From a virus: a stretch of DNA of 56,553 bases. This document shows, one piece after another, positions 1 through 7,935 of the stretch (its first letter is position 1; each line of letters begins with the position of its first letter). Where the stretch lies: positions 1 to 56,553 of the IMG/VR virus record IMGVR_UViG_3300013100_000001, one strand, 5' to 3'. Below the pieces are notes generated by a model that worked only from the letters and a program-made list of their open reading frames with translations, made no database searches and was not told the DNA's origin. A program made the translations under genes and the position numbers.

Positions 1-123
1 ATAGCATTGTCGGCGCTCAGTATCGCCTCAACGCCCGTCCTGATTGGCGAGTGATCGGCGCTTCGCCGGAATGGGCCGAAGAATTCTCCATCGCCGCCGA
101 GACGCGCTTCAACTTGGCCGCTG
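1..123. repeat. Terminal direct repeat, left copy (circle closure)
   Basis: Bases 1-123 are identical to bases 56431-56553. Both copies encode the same stretch of the portal protein in the same frame, so this is the overlap of a circular assembly rather than a real terminal repeat. The true packaged ends cannot be read from this. They could be cohesive ends joined in the assembly, since the large terminase is of the lambda gpA family, or circularly permuted ends. Confidence 0.95.
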
Positions 124-1421
124 AATCCGAGGACTGCTATTTCGACGCCTCCGGACAACTCACCTTCACTGGAATGGTGCGCCTGATTACGGGCGCCTAC
201 GTCTATTCCGGCGAAGTGCTGGCGACGGCAGAATGGATCAAGGACGGTCGGCCGTTCAATACCGCGATCCAGCTTGTATCGCCGGATCGGCTGAGCAATC
301 CCGATGGCGTCATGGATGATCGCTTTCTTCGCCGCGGTGTGAGGAAGAATCTCCGCGGCCGCCCCATCGGTTATTATATCCGTCAGAGCCATCCGCTTGA
401 GTGGTATGACAATCGGGCCGACAAGTGGAGCTATATCCCGGCTGCGAAGCCATGGGGCCGGAAGCAAGTCTTCCATATCCACGAGCCGATGCAAATCGAC
501 CAAACCCGCGGCGTGGCTGATATGGTTGCGGCGCTGAAGCACGCTCGGATGACGAAGAAGTTTTCCGAGATCACGCTTCAGAATGCCGTCATCAATGCCA
601 GCTACGCGGCGGCTATCGAGTCCGAGCTTCCAAGCGCCGAAGTCATTACGGCCATGGGCGGCGGAGCGGACGGCTATCAGAAGGCCATCGCCGATTATCT
701 GAATATGCTCACGAGCTATCTCGGCGGCTCGGAGAATGTGCATATCGACGGCGCGAAGATTCCGCATTTCTTCCCCGGCACGAAGCTCAACATGAAGCCG
801 ATGGGAACGCCTGGCGGCGTTGGAAGTGACTTCGAAGCAAGTTTGCTTCGCCGGATCGCGGCCACTCTTGGCGTGTCCTATGAGGAATTGAGCCGCGATC
901 TCTCGAAGACAAATTACTCCGGCTGGAAGGCCGGTGCGTCGATCACCGGCCGCACAATGGGCGCCCGGAAGAAGATGGTTTCGGATCGGTTCGCGCAGAA
1001 CGTCTATAACCTTTGGGTTGAAGAAGAGATCGCCGCGGGCAATCTGCCGCTCCCGCCGCGCCGCAATCGGACGGACTTCTATCGTCCGTTGATGAAGGAC
1101 GCCTACACTCGCGCTCGCTTCGTCGGCTCTGGCCGCGGACAGATTGATGAGTTGAAGGAAACGCAGGCGGCGATGCTTCGCGTCAAGGCGGGCTTCTCCA
1201 CATATGAAGAAGAGTGCGCCTTGCTTGGGAAGGACTATCGCGAAGTCTTCGAGCAGCGGGCGCGGGAAGAGCGGCTTATCACGTCGCTCAACCTTCCGAT
1301 CAATCTGGACGCGAGCGCATCTGGCAAGCAGACCGGAGCCAATGCGCTGAAGAGCGACAAGGGCGAAGGTGACGGCACCGATGATCGGGCCAGCGATGAA
1401 GAGGACACCACGGATGAGTAA
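1..1421 (+). CDS. Portal protein, C-terminal part (gene wraps from 56199)
   Basis: This is the 3' part of a gene that starts at 56199. The joined gene is 1653 nt and encodes 550 aa. The frame is continuous through the 123-bp overlap, and the first complete codon is at base 3. Its place after terminase and a gpW-like joiner and before an S49 protease, its length, and the conserved centre (for example AHRDSIVGAQYRLNARP-type text near the N-terminus) fit the lambda gpB portal family. The portal is a dodecameric ring at one capsid vertex through which DNA is packaged and ejected. The C-terminus is rich in Asp and Glu. The stop overlaps the protease start (ATGAGTAA). Confidence 0.9.
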   Translation, partial: SIVGAQYRLNARPDWRVIGASPEWAEEFSIAAETRFNLAAESEDCYFDASGQLTFTGMVRLITGAYVYSGEVLATAEWIKDGRPFNTAIQLVSPDRLSNPDGVMDDRFLRRGVRKNLRGRPIGYYIRQSHPLEWYDNRADKWSYIPAAKPWGRKQVFHIHEPMQIDQTRGVADMVAALKHARMTKKFSEITLQNAVINASYAAAIESELPSAEVITAMGGGADGYQKAIADYLNMLTSYLGGSENVHIDGAKIPHFFPGTKLNMKPMGTPGGVGSDFEASLLRRIAATLGVSYEELSRDLSKTNYSGWKAGASITGRTMGARKKMVSDRFAQNVYNLWVEEEIAAGNLPLPPRRNRTDFYRPLMKDAYTRARFVGSGRGQIDELKETQAAMLRVKAGFSTYEEECALLGKDYREVFEQRAREERLITSLNLPINLDASASGKQTGANALKSDKGEGDGTDDRASDEEDTTDE

Positions 1422-2805
1422 TCCCCGCACCGCCTTGAGCCGGATGCACCTTCGCGAAGCCTATGTAATGCCGCAGACTGCCGACATTTTCGTGTCGCAT
1501 CTGACGCAATATGCCGGCGCGACGCCCGAGCAAGCCGCGGCGCTCGAAGCCGCCGCCTTCGCCGCGCTCGAAGAAGCCTACGGTTACGGATCGCAGGCCC
1601 CGGAAAATCGCAAGCCGTTCGTCTATCAGGACGGCGTTGCCGTAATCCCGGTTCACGGTGCGCTCTTGAACCGCTTCGGAGGCGCCTACAGCTTCGCGAC
1701 CGGATACAATTACATTCGGCGCATGATGAATGCCGCGCTCGAAGACGATGACGTGCAGCTTATCGTGCTCGACGTGGACTCGCCAGGCGGTGAAGCTGCC
1801 GGCTGCATGGAGCTTGCCGACGAAATTCGCGAAGCTCGCGACTCGAAGCCGATCCTGTCAGTCGTTGACAGCCTCTCGTGCTCGGCGGGCTATGCGCTGG
1901 CGTCAGCCGCGTCGCGCATGGTCGCAACTCCGAGCAGCAAGATCGGTTCAATCGGCGTCGTCCTCATGCACATGAATGTGAAGGGCGCGATGGATCAGAT
2001 GGGCGTCGAAGTGACGTTCATTGAAGCGCCGGAAGATGGCATGAAGACTGCCGGCAATCCCTTTGAGCCGCTGAGCGCGGAAGCAAAGAAGGATTTCCAG
2101 AAAAGCGTCAACAAAGCTTACGATACCTTCGTGGATTTGATCGTCGCGAACCGCAACATGGATGACGGTTCCGTGCGTGACACGAAGGCTCGCGTTTTTC
2201 GCGCCGACGAAGCCCTTGCGCTACGGTTAATAGATGAAGTAAAGACTCCATCGGAAGCCGTCTCCGCTTTTGTGGCCGAGTTGGCGGATGATACCGATCT
2301 CAACGACGAAGAGGACGAAGACATGGCAACTCAAGGTAAGCCCGCATCCGCCGCCGCTCCTGCCGGCACGGAAGCAACTTCCGCGGCTCCGGCCCCGGCT
2401 CCTGCCGCCGCGGCTCCCGATGTTTCAGCGGCTGTTGCCGCGGCGCTCGCGGAAGATCGTCAGCGCATGGCCGCGATCAAGGCGCTTCCCGAAGCAGCCA
2501 AGCGGCCGAAGCTGGCCGATAAGCTCGCGACGGACGGCTTTACCGTTGAGCAGGCCAAGGGGCTTCTCGAAGCCGCGGCTGAAGAAACGGCCGCCGCTCC
2601 TGCCGCCCCGACCGGCGAAAACGTCGATACGACCAACCATCTCGCGAATGCCATGGAGCGTTCCGAGCATCCGAATGTCGGCGCTGGCGATGCTGCGGCT
2701 CCGGGCGGCGGCGGTGCTCCGAGCGACGAAGACTTGTCCGCTGCGATCCTCAAGGATCACTCGGCAGTCACCGGCCGCGTTTACGAAGCCCCGAAGGCTG
2801 CGTAA
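1414..2805 (+). CDS. Head maturation protease, S49 (SppA-like) family, with fused scaffold domain
   Basis: The 463-aa protein starts at ATG 1414 and overlaps the portal stop by 8 nt. The N-terminal half is a ClpP/crotonase-fold S49 peptidase like lambda gpC: VLDVDSPGG at residues 118-126 and CSAGY around the predicted catalytic Ser157. The C-terminal half, from about residue 300, is rich in Ala, Pro and Glu and looks like an assembly scaffold. In lambda the protease and the scaffold Nu3 share one gene in this way. The protein should act inside the procapsid, cutting scaffold and capsid components. Confidence in the family is high; the processing sites are unknown. Confidence 0.9.
   Translation: MSNPRTALSRMHLREAYVMPQTADIFVSHLTQYAGATPEQAAALEAAAFAALEEAYGYGSQAPENRKPFVYQDGVAVIPVHGALLNRFGGAYSFATGYNYIRRMMNAALEDDDVQLIVLDVDSPGGEAAGCMELADEIREARDSKPILSVVDSLSCSAGYALASAASRMVATPSSKIGSIGVVLMHMNVKGAMDQMGVEVTFIEAPEDGMKTAGNPFEPLSAEAKKDFQKSVNKAYDTFVDLIVANRNMDDGSVRDTKARVFRADEALALRLIDEVKTPSEAVSAFVAELADDTDLNDEEDEDMATQGKPASAAAPAGTEATSAAPAPAPAAAAPDVSAAVAAALAEDRQRMAAIKALPEAAKRPKLADKLATDGFTVEQAKGLLEAAAEETAAAPAAPTGENVDTTNHLANAMERSEHPNVGAGDAAAPGGGGAPSDEDLSAAILKDHSAVTGRVYEAPKAA
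2323..2805 (+). CDS. Probable internal-start scaffold protein (Nu3-like)
   Basis: ATG 2323 is in frame with the protease gene, follows an AGAGGA purine run by about 8 nt, and lies exactly where the protease domain ends and the Ala/Pro-rich scaffold-like domain begins (about 160 aa). In lambda the scaffold Nu3 is made from an internal start in gene C. The start site here is inference from position and the upstream purine run; only the fused open frame is seen directly. Confidence 0.5.
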   Translation: MATQGKPASAAAPAGTEATSAAPAPAPAAAAPDVSAAVAAALAEDRQRMAAIKALPEAAKRPKLADKLATDGFTVEQAKGLLEAAAEETAAAPAAPTGENVDTTNHLANAMERSEHPNVGAGDAAAPGGGGAPSDEDLSAAILKDHSAVTGRVYEAPKAA

Positions 2806-2860
2806 CACCGTTCATCAACCATCCTGCCGGTAGTCGGCACGAGCAAGGGAGTTTAATATC

Positions 2861-3241
2861 ATGGCGGATAAGGCTCTGGCCGGCTACGAAACGGTCGATA
2901 CTTTCACCCCGGATCAGCTTTACGCAGGCGAAGCTGATATTGTCACGACTCAAGGCACGGTCGCGGCTGCGACGGCGGCGTTGGAGAAGTATCAAGTCGT
3001 CGCGCTCGTGGGCGGGTTTCTGATCCCTTACGACAAGGAAGACGGCGTGGACGGTTCCAGCGTCCCCTACGGCGTCCTGCCGCACGCGATTCCCGACGCG
3101 GGCGTGGATCAGGATACGCCCGTCATCATCGGCGGTGTCCTCAACTTCGACGTGCTCGTTGCCGATGACGCGACTTACGCCGAGCTTCGCGCTGCGTTCG
3201 CGCAGAGCAACAGCAACATCGTCATCCAGAAGCTCTACTGA
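2861..3241 (+). CDS. Head decoration protein (lambda gpD-like)
   Basis: The 126-aa protein lies between protease/scaffold and major capsid, which is the lambda gpD position. The composition (Ala/Val/Gly/Asp-rich, no Cys), a motif VVALVGGFLIPY and a C-terminal beta-rich half resemble head-decoration proteins that trim the capsid after expansion and stabilise it against DNA pressure. A weak RBS (AGGGAG) lies about 9 nt before the ATG. Assignment rests on position, size and general resemblance. Confidence 0.75.
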   Translation: MADKALAGYETVDTFTPDQLYAGEADIVTTQGTVAAATAALEKYQVVALVGGFLIPYDKEDGVDGSSVPYGVLPHAIPDAGVDQDTPVIIGGVLNFDVLVADDATYAELRAAFAQSNSNIVIQKLY

Positions 3242-3307
3242 GCGGACGGAGTCCTTCAACGCAGCGGGTAACGGGGCAGTAGTGGCCCGAGACTAGGAGA
3301 CAACAAA

Positions 3308-4357
3308 ATGCCTTTCGATCTCTACAGCACGGCCACTCTTCTCGGTGTGGTTCGCGTTCAGCCGGTGGACTCGTCCTACTGGCTCGACAATTTCTACGGC
3401 CGTCAGATTAATTTCGACACCGAAGAAATCATGTTCGACCGCGTTCAGGGCCAGCGTCGCCTGGCTCCGTTCGTTTCGCCGGTTGTGCAGGGCCGCGTCA
3501 TGCGGAACCGCGGGTATGAAACCCGCACGTTCCGGCCGGCCTACACGAAGCCGAAGCATATCGTCGATCCGAACCGCGTCTTCTCGCGCCTCGCGGGCGA
3601 GGGGATCACCGGCACGATGAGCGCCGATGCTCGTTGGAACGCGGCCGTCGCCGAGAACCTTCGCGAAGAGCGCAACGCGATCCAGCGCCTTTGGAACTGG
3701 ATGGCCGCGATGGCGACGATCCATGGCGAAGTGACGATTGCGGGCGAGGACTATCCTACGCAAGTCGTCAATTTCGGCCGCGACGCCGGCCTGACGCGCA
3801 TCCTGACGCTCACCGCTCGTTGGGGTGAAGCGGACGCCAATCCGCTTCAGGATATCGCCGATCTCCGGACGCTCTCTTTCCAGAAGAGCGGATCGCCGAT
3901 CACGCGCCTGACGATGGGCCTCGACGCCTTCGACCGTTTCTTCGCCAATGAAGACGTGAAGAAGTTGCTCGAAGGGAAGGACGTTGCTCGCGTGAGCGAC
4001 TCCAGCCTGAGCGCTCTCGGCTCGCCGGGACAGCCTTTCGAGTATCGCGGCATCCTTCAGGGCGCCAACGGCCAAGGCCGGCTCGAAATCTATACCTATA
4101 ACGAGCAATTCGAGGACGAAGCCGGCGATTCGCAGTCCTTCATGGACAGCAATGACGTGATTGGCACCGGCCCCGGCCTTCAGGGAACGCGCTGCTTCGG
4201 TGCGATCCGGGACAAGCGGGCCGGCCTTCAGCCGCTCGCGATCTTCCCGAAAATGTGGGATCAGGAAGACCCGTCCGTGACCTATACCATGACGCAGAGC
4301 GCTCCGCTCATGGTTCCGGGCAACCCGAACAACAGCTTCCGGATCAAGGCTTACTAA
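3308..4357 (+). CDS. Major capsid protein (lambda gpE-like, HK97 fold)
   Basis: The 349-aa product follows the decoration gene and is closed by a strong terminator. The N-terminus, with DSSYWLDNFYG and TEEIMFDRV, is characteristic of the lambda gpE family of major capsid proteins. The length also matches lambda gpE (341 aa). It would form the icosahedral shell. An RBS (AGGAGA) lies 8 nt before the ATG. Confidence 0.9.
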   Translation: MPFDLYSTATLLGVVRVQPVDSSYWLDNFYGRQINFDTEEIMFDRVQGQRRLAPFVSPVVQGRVMRNRGYETRTFRPAYTKPKHIVDPNRVFSRLAGEGITGTMSADARWNAAVAENLREERNAIQRLWNWMAAMATIHGEVTIAGEDYPTQVVNFGRDAGLTRILTLTARWGEADANPLQDIADLRTLSFQKSGSPITRLTMGLDAFDRFFANEDVKKLLEGKDVARVSDSSLSALGSPGQPFEYRGILQGANGQGRLEIYTYNEQFEDEAGDSQSFMDSNDVIGTGPGLQGTRCFGAIRDKRAGLQPLAIFPKMWDQEDPSVTYTMTQSAPLMVPGNPNNSFRIKAY

Positions 4358-4366
4358 TCAGGGGGC

Positions 4367-4398
4367 GGGCGGAGCTTTTACCGGCTCCGCCCGTTTCT
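4367..4398 (+). terminator. Rho-independent terminator after major capsid gene
   Basis: A nine-base-pair GC stem (4367-4375 GGGCGGAGC with 4384-4392) with an 8-nt loop is followed by GTTTCT. It sits 10 nt after the capsid stop and would reduce read-through so that head proteins are made in excess of tail proteins. Confidence 0.75.
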
Positions 4399-4434
4399 AA
4401 GCTTCATGGAAGTAACTTCGTGAGGCTTAGAAAC
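4393..4434. repeat. Inverted repeat enclosing one GAAGTAACTTC site
   Basis: Perfect 10-bp arms, GTTTCTAAGC at 4393-4402 and its complement at 4425-4434, bracket the palindrome GAAGTAACTTC at 4409-4419. The first arm overlaps the tail of the preceding terminator. The structure is between the capsid gene and the next gene, so it could be an operator or a second hairpin. Confidence 0.7.
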
Positions 4435-4466
4435 GGAAAGCTCCACAAGTGAGGAAGGAATAGCCA

Positions 4467-4793
4467 ATGGCCGTCAAGATGGTTCCCAATGCGAGCGTTG
4501 TCGTCATCCGCGACGGCAAGCGCGTCAAGCCCGAGCTTGGCAAGGCTTTCGAATTCACGGCCGCCGAGCGCGACGCGATTCTCGAAGCTTCGCCGAACGC
4601 ACTCCGCAAGCCCGTCAATGAGGACGAGTCGGCGACTTCGACTGCTTCGAGCGCCGAAGCTTCGCAGGCGAAGGCCAAGGGCGGCAAGAAGGCTGCGACC
4701 GCGAACAAGAGCGACGACGAAGCCGAGGGCAAGACCGACGCGGAAGCCGGCGAGGGCGGCGGTGCGGGCGCTGGCTCGGACGACGATCTCTAA
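4467..4793 (+). CDS. Small acidic structural-region protein, unknown
   Basis: The 108-aa product has a short ordered N-terminus (residues 1-50) and then a long low-complexity tail of Ala, Lys, Glu and Asp ending in SDDDL. The position between major capsid and connector proteins is that of lambda gpFI, which helps terminase dock on proheads, but I see no sequence proof. The RBS is GAGGAAGGAA before ATG 4467. The Asp-Asp-Leu tip is shared with five other proteins of this phage. Confidence 0.7.
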   Translation: MAVKMVPNASVVVIRDGKRVKPELGKAFEFTAAERDAILEASPNALRKPVNEDESATSTASSAEASQAKAKGGKKAATANKSDDEAEGKTDAEAGEGGGAGAGSDDDL

Positions 4794-4796
4794 GCC

Positions 4797-5171
4797 ATGA
4801 TCTCGGAGCTTAAGGCGTCGGCTCGGGCCGCGTTGCATGATGCAATGTCCGAGCCGGCGTCTTACGCCGCTCCGCAGAAGTCGGGTGGCGCGGTAACGCC
4901 CACTCCCGAGCAAATCGAAGCCGGCTTGAGCCTCAAGGTTCGCTGGCATACCAAAATGAAAATCGTCGGCGAGAATACGCAAGCAGATGCGGGCGTGCTC
5001 GAAGGCGTCAACCGTCTTGTCTTCCAGCAACCGAATCTGGATGAGCTTGGCCTTACGCTGGAAAAGCACGGCATCGTGACGATCCCCGGCTTCTCGAAGC
5101 AACTTCGGCTCGACTATCATGAAGAGAGCGATGGCCCGCTCAACGTCTATTGGAGCGTGATTGAGCTATGA
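4797..5171 (+). CDS. Head-tail connector protein (gpFII-like)
   Basis: The 124-aa product lies between the FI-position gene and a gpZ-like gene, as lambda FII does. The C-terminal half includes NRLVFQQPNLDELGLTLEKHG, typical of head-tail attachment proteins. It would bind the portal/W complex and form the tail docking surface. The stop overlaps the next start (ATGA at 5168). Confidence 0.65.
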   Translation: MISELKASARAALHDAMSEPASYAAPQKSGGAVTPTPEQIEAGLSLKVRWHTKMKIVGENTQADAGVLEGVNRLVFQQPNLDELGLTLEKHGIVTIPGFSKQLRLDYHEESDGPLNVYWSVIEL

Positions 5172-5782
5172 GCTACAAGCTCGAAGTCAATGCGATCCGC
5201 GCCATGGCCGACTTCATGGAAGCCGCTCCCGATATCACGCCGCAGGCCGCCAGCTTGGCAATGAACACCGTCATCCCGCGCAAGGGCATGGTGCGCTACA
5301 AGAAGGCGATGAAGTCGCAGATTGGCTTTCCGGGCGGCTATATCGATGACGTGGAGCGGTTTGGCGTCAGTCGCTATGCCACTCCCGGCCATCTCGAAGC
5401 GGCGATTACGGCACGCCAACGGCCGACTAGCCTGGCTCGCTTCGCCACGAGCGGCGGCGTCGGCCATGAGGGCGTCACCGTCCGCGTCAAGGCCGGCCGC
5501 TCGACGCATTTGAAACGCGCTTTCATGGTTCGGCTCCGCCAAGGCACAATGCTCGACGATGAGAATTTCAATCTCGGCTTGGCCGTGCGGATTCCGGGCG
5601 GCGAAGCGGCGGTTCGGAACAAGAAAGACAAGAGCCGCATGGTGCATCTCGCCAAGGACGTTTTCTTGCTCTATGGCCCGAGCGTCGATCAAGTTTTCCG
5701 GGGAGTGAGCGTCACCGAAACGCCGCACGTCCTCAACGATATCGAAGCGGAATTCTACCGCCAATTCGCGAGGCTTAGCTAG
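5168..5782 (+). CDS. Minor tail protein Z-like (tail completion)
   Basis: The 204-aa basic protein has the RQRPTSLARF segment and the overall pattern of the prophage minor tail protein Z family. Lambda gpZ is needed to position DNA in the head-tail connector during tail completion. It starts at ATG 5168 in a 4-nt overlap with the preceding stop. Confidence 0.75.
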   Translation: MSYKLEVNAIRAMADFMEAAPDITPQAASLAMNTVIPRKGMVRYKKAMKSQIGFPGGYIDDVERFGVSRYATPGHLEAAITARQRPTSLARFATSGGVGHEGVTVRVKAGRSTHLKRAFMVRLRQGTMLDDENFNLGLAVRIPGGEAAVRNKKDKSRMVHLAKDVFLLYGPSVDQVFRGVSVTETPHVLNDIEAEFYRQFARLS

Positions 5783-5787
5783 GACCG

Positions 5788-6339
5788 ATGGCAGACTCGA
5801 AGCAACTTCGCATCCTGAAGAAGCTCACTGAGCATCTGGAAGGCGTCAACCCGGACACGCCGGCAGCGGACGGGCCGAACGGGGAGCCTTACACCTTTGA
5901 TCTTCGTGGGAAGATCGTGCGCGGTCGCAGCGTGATCCCGGTGGACGAAGCGCAAGATATGGTTTCGATCCTCGAATTTCCGCGACAGGAGCTTTACGCG
6001 CCGGTAGGCGCCCATGGCGTCGTTCGGCAAGAAACATGGCAACTCATGCTGCAAGGCTGGCCGAAGGACGATCCGGAGAATCCTAGCGATCCGGCTTACG
6101 TCTTGAAGGCGGAAGTGGAGCATCGGTTGGCGCGGCTTGTCGCCGAGCTTTCGCACGGACGCGGGCCAGCCTACCCGGACGAATTCATGCTCGGCAAAGG
6201 GGACGGGGAGTATGAAATTACTTCTTTAACCATAGCTCCGGGTGTTGTAAGACCGCCCGAAGATGCTTCGTCGCGGCTCGCTATGTTCTATATGCCACTT
6301 ATGCTAGGCGTTCGCATCAACGTAGCAAACCCGTATTGA
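5788..6339 (+). CDS. Tail terminator-like protein (gpU position)
   Basis: The 183-aa protein lies between the gpZ-like gene and the tail tube gene. It has the size and place of tail terminators (lambda gpU), which cap the tail tube and stop its growth. No diagnostic motif was recognised, so the call rests on synteny. Confidence 0.6.
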   Translation: MADSKQLRILKKLTEHLEGVNPDTPAADGPNGEPYTFDLRGKIVRGRSVIPVDEAQDMVSILEFPRQELYAPVGAHGVVRQETWQLMLQGWPKDDPENPSDPAYVLKAEVEHRLARLVAELSHGRGPAYPDEFMLGKGDGEYEITSLTIAPGVVRPPEDASSRLAMFYMPLMLGVRINVANPY

Positions 6340-6355
6340 GCGAGGGAGATTGAAC

Positions 6356-7132
6356 ATGGCTGATCCGAATTATGTCGTTGGACGTGGTAAGCTTTACTTC
6401 CGTCCATTCCTTCCCGGCACGCGCACTCTCGCTCCGGGCGGCTCGCGTTATCTCGGCAACTCGCCGGAAGTGTCGCTTTCGCAGGACGAAGACAAGCTGG
6501 ATCACTACAACAGTGATTCCGGCATCCGCGTCAAGGACGCGAGCGTGTCGCTTCAGAACGATATGAGCGGTTCGTTCACGCTCGACGACATTCAGCCGGA
6601 GAATCTGGCGCTTTGGTTCCGCGGCGACGTGGAGAGCAATGTCATCGCAGGCGGTGCGGTTGCCGATGAAGCCCACTCGGACGTGAAGCTCGGCAGCTAT
6701 ATCCAGCTTGGCCTCACGGCGGGCAATCCCATTGGCGCCCGCAACGTGTCGCTCGTGGTCGTGACGGACGCCAGCGATGACTCAGTGATCGCTGCGGCTG
6801 GCAACTATGAAGTCGATCCTGTCACCGGCCGCGTCTTCATCCTTCCGGACGCCGCGGATATCACCGAAGGCATGGACTTGGAAATCGACTACACCGCGGC
6901 CGCTGGCACGGAAGAAGTCGTGATCGCGGCCGGGACGACCATCGAAGGCCGGCTCGAATTCTTCGCGGACAACGCGGCCGGCGCGAACCGCGATTACATT
7001 TGGCCGTGCGTGCAGATTTCGCCGGATGGCGATTTTGCGCTGAAGGGCGACGATTGGCAGCAAATGGAATTCTCGCTTGAGATTCTGAAGCTCAACGACT
7101 CCACGGAGCGCCAGTACATCGTCAAGCGTTGA
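6356..7132 (+). CDS. Major tail tube protein
   Basis: The 258-aa protein lies immediately before the terminator and the tail chaperone gene. The sequence is rich in beta-forming residues, with a typical tube protein text (SLQNDMSGSFTLDDI and VDPVTGRVFI). I chose ATG 6356, preceded by GAGGGAG at a good distance, over the in-frame TTG two codons earlier. It should assemble as rings forming the tail lumen. Confidence 0.85.
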   Translation: MADPNYVVGRGKLYFRPFLPGTRTLAPGGSRYLGNSPEVSLSQDEDKLDHYNSDSGIRVKDASVSLQNDMSGSFTLDDIQPENLALWFRGDVESNVIAGGAVADEAHSDVKLGSYIQLGLTAGNPIGARNVSLVVVTDASDDSVIAAAGNYEVDPVTGRVFILPDAADITEGMDLEIDYTAAAGTEEVVIAAGTTIEGRLEFFADNAAGANRDYIWPCVQISPDGDFALKGDDWQQMEFSLEILKLNDSTERQYIVKR

Positions 7133-7158
7133 TCTCATCCGAGATCGTCGGCATAAGA

Positions 7159-7188
7159 GGGCGTCCCGAGCAATCGGGGCGCCCTTTT
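7159..7188 (+). terminator. Rho-independent terminator after tail tube gene
   Basis: An 11-bp stem (7159-7169 with 7174-7184, one G-U pair), a GCAA tetraloop and TTTT make a textbook terminator. It lies between the abundantly needed tube protein and the tail chaperone. Confidence 0.85.
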
Positions 7189-7204
7189 CGTTGAGGACCG
7201 CAAC

Positions 7205-7654
7205 ATGGAATTGAGAGATTGGACGATCCCGCGGGCGAAGGTTCCGCTCCCCGGCAAACGCAAGCTAGGCGAAGAAGCCCCTTACTTCGAAGTGCGCGGC
7301 TTGTGCGCCGACGATCTCACCTTTCTCGTGACGATGCACCATGCACCGATCACTAAGGCACTGATCGTCTATCAGGAGCAGCGGGAACGGATCATGAAGG
7401 GCGGCAACGCTCTGACGGACTTCCTTCTGACGCTCGCCCGCGACTTCCCCGATCTTGTGGCGGAAGTTATTTCCGCGGCGACGGACTCGCTCGACGATCT
7501 TACCCGCCAGAACGCGAGGAAGCTCCCCTTCACGACACAACTCATGGCGCTCAACGAGATCGTCAAACTGAGCATGGAGGACGTTGGCGGCTTAAAAAAC
7601 CTTTTGGCCGAGATGCGGGCGCGAGTCGCCGACGCAAACGGGGCAAAAAGCTAG
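7205..7654 (+). CDS. Tail assembly chaperone (gpG-like)
   Basis: The 149-aa product lies between the tube and tape measure genes, the invariant place for the tail assembly chaperone. It would coat the tape measure during tail assembly. Near the 3' end a slippery heptamer A AAA AAC (7594-7600) lies in the correct frame for -1 frameshifting into the next open frame. An RBS (GAGGA) precedes ATG 7205. Confidence 0.85.
   Translation: MELRDWTIPRAKVPLPGKRKLGEEAPYFEVRGLCADDLTFLVTMHHAPITKALIVYQEQRERIMKGGNALTDFLLTLARDFPDLVAEVISAATDSLDDLTRQNARKLPFTTQLMALNEIVKLSMEDVGGLKNLLAEMRARVADANGAKS
7594..7600 (+). promoter_or_regulatory. Programmed -1 ribosomal frameshift site A AAA AAC
   Basis: In the frame of the chaperone gene the codons read TTA AAA AAC, an ideal X XXY YYZ heptamer. 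After a -1 slip the reading frame is open from 7600 to the stop at 7935 with no interruption. This matches the lambda G/GT arrangement. Confidence 0.85.
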
Positions 7655-7935
7655 AGCCTGCCCGCTCGGCCGAAGAAGATTTGGCTCGTTTCTATTGGGG
7701 TGTCCGTGAGGACGTGAGTTTCTTGCTCTCGGAAGGCCATAGCCGAGCCGAGCGCTACCCTCTGGCCCGCGTATGGTCCGAAGCCCGAACCGCTCGACGG
7801 CGGATTGTGAATAGGGTAGAGGCTGACGCTGCGATCATGCACGCGATTGTTGGCACAGTGTTAGGCGGGAAGAAGGGCGCGGCCCACTTCAAAGCGACGC
7901 TGAAGAGACTGAGGGATAGCGATGGCGGGGCTTAA
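7600..7935 (+). CDS. Frameshift extension of tail assembly chaperone (gpT-like part of G-T fusion)
   Basis: This -1 frame has no start codon of its own in a suitable place. It adds 111 residues to the first 132 of the chaperone, giving a fusion of about 243 aa. The text (FYWGVREDVSFLLSEGH, ERYPLARVWSEARTA) resembles T-domains, which link the tape measure to tube subunits. The end overlaps the tape measure start by 14 nt. Confidence 0.8.
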   Translation, partial: PFGRDAGASRRRKRGKKLEPARSAEEDLARFYWGVREDVSFLLSEGHSRAERYPLARVWSEARTARRRIVNRVEADAAIMHAIVGTVLGGKKGAAHFKATLKRLRDSDGGA

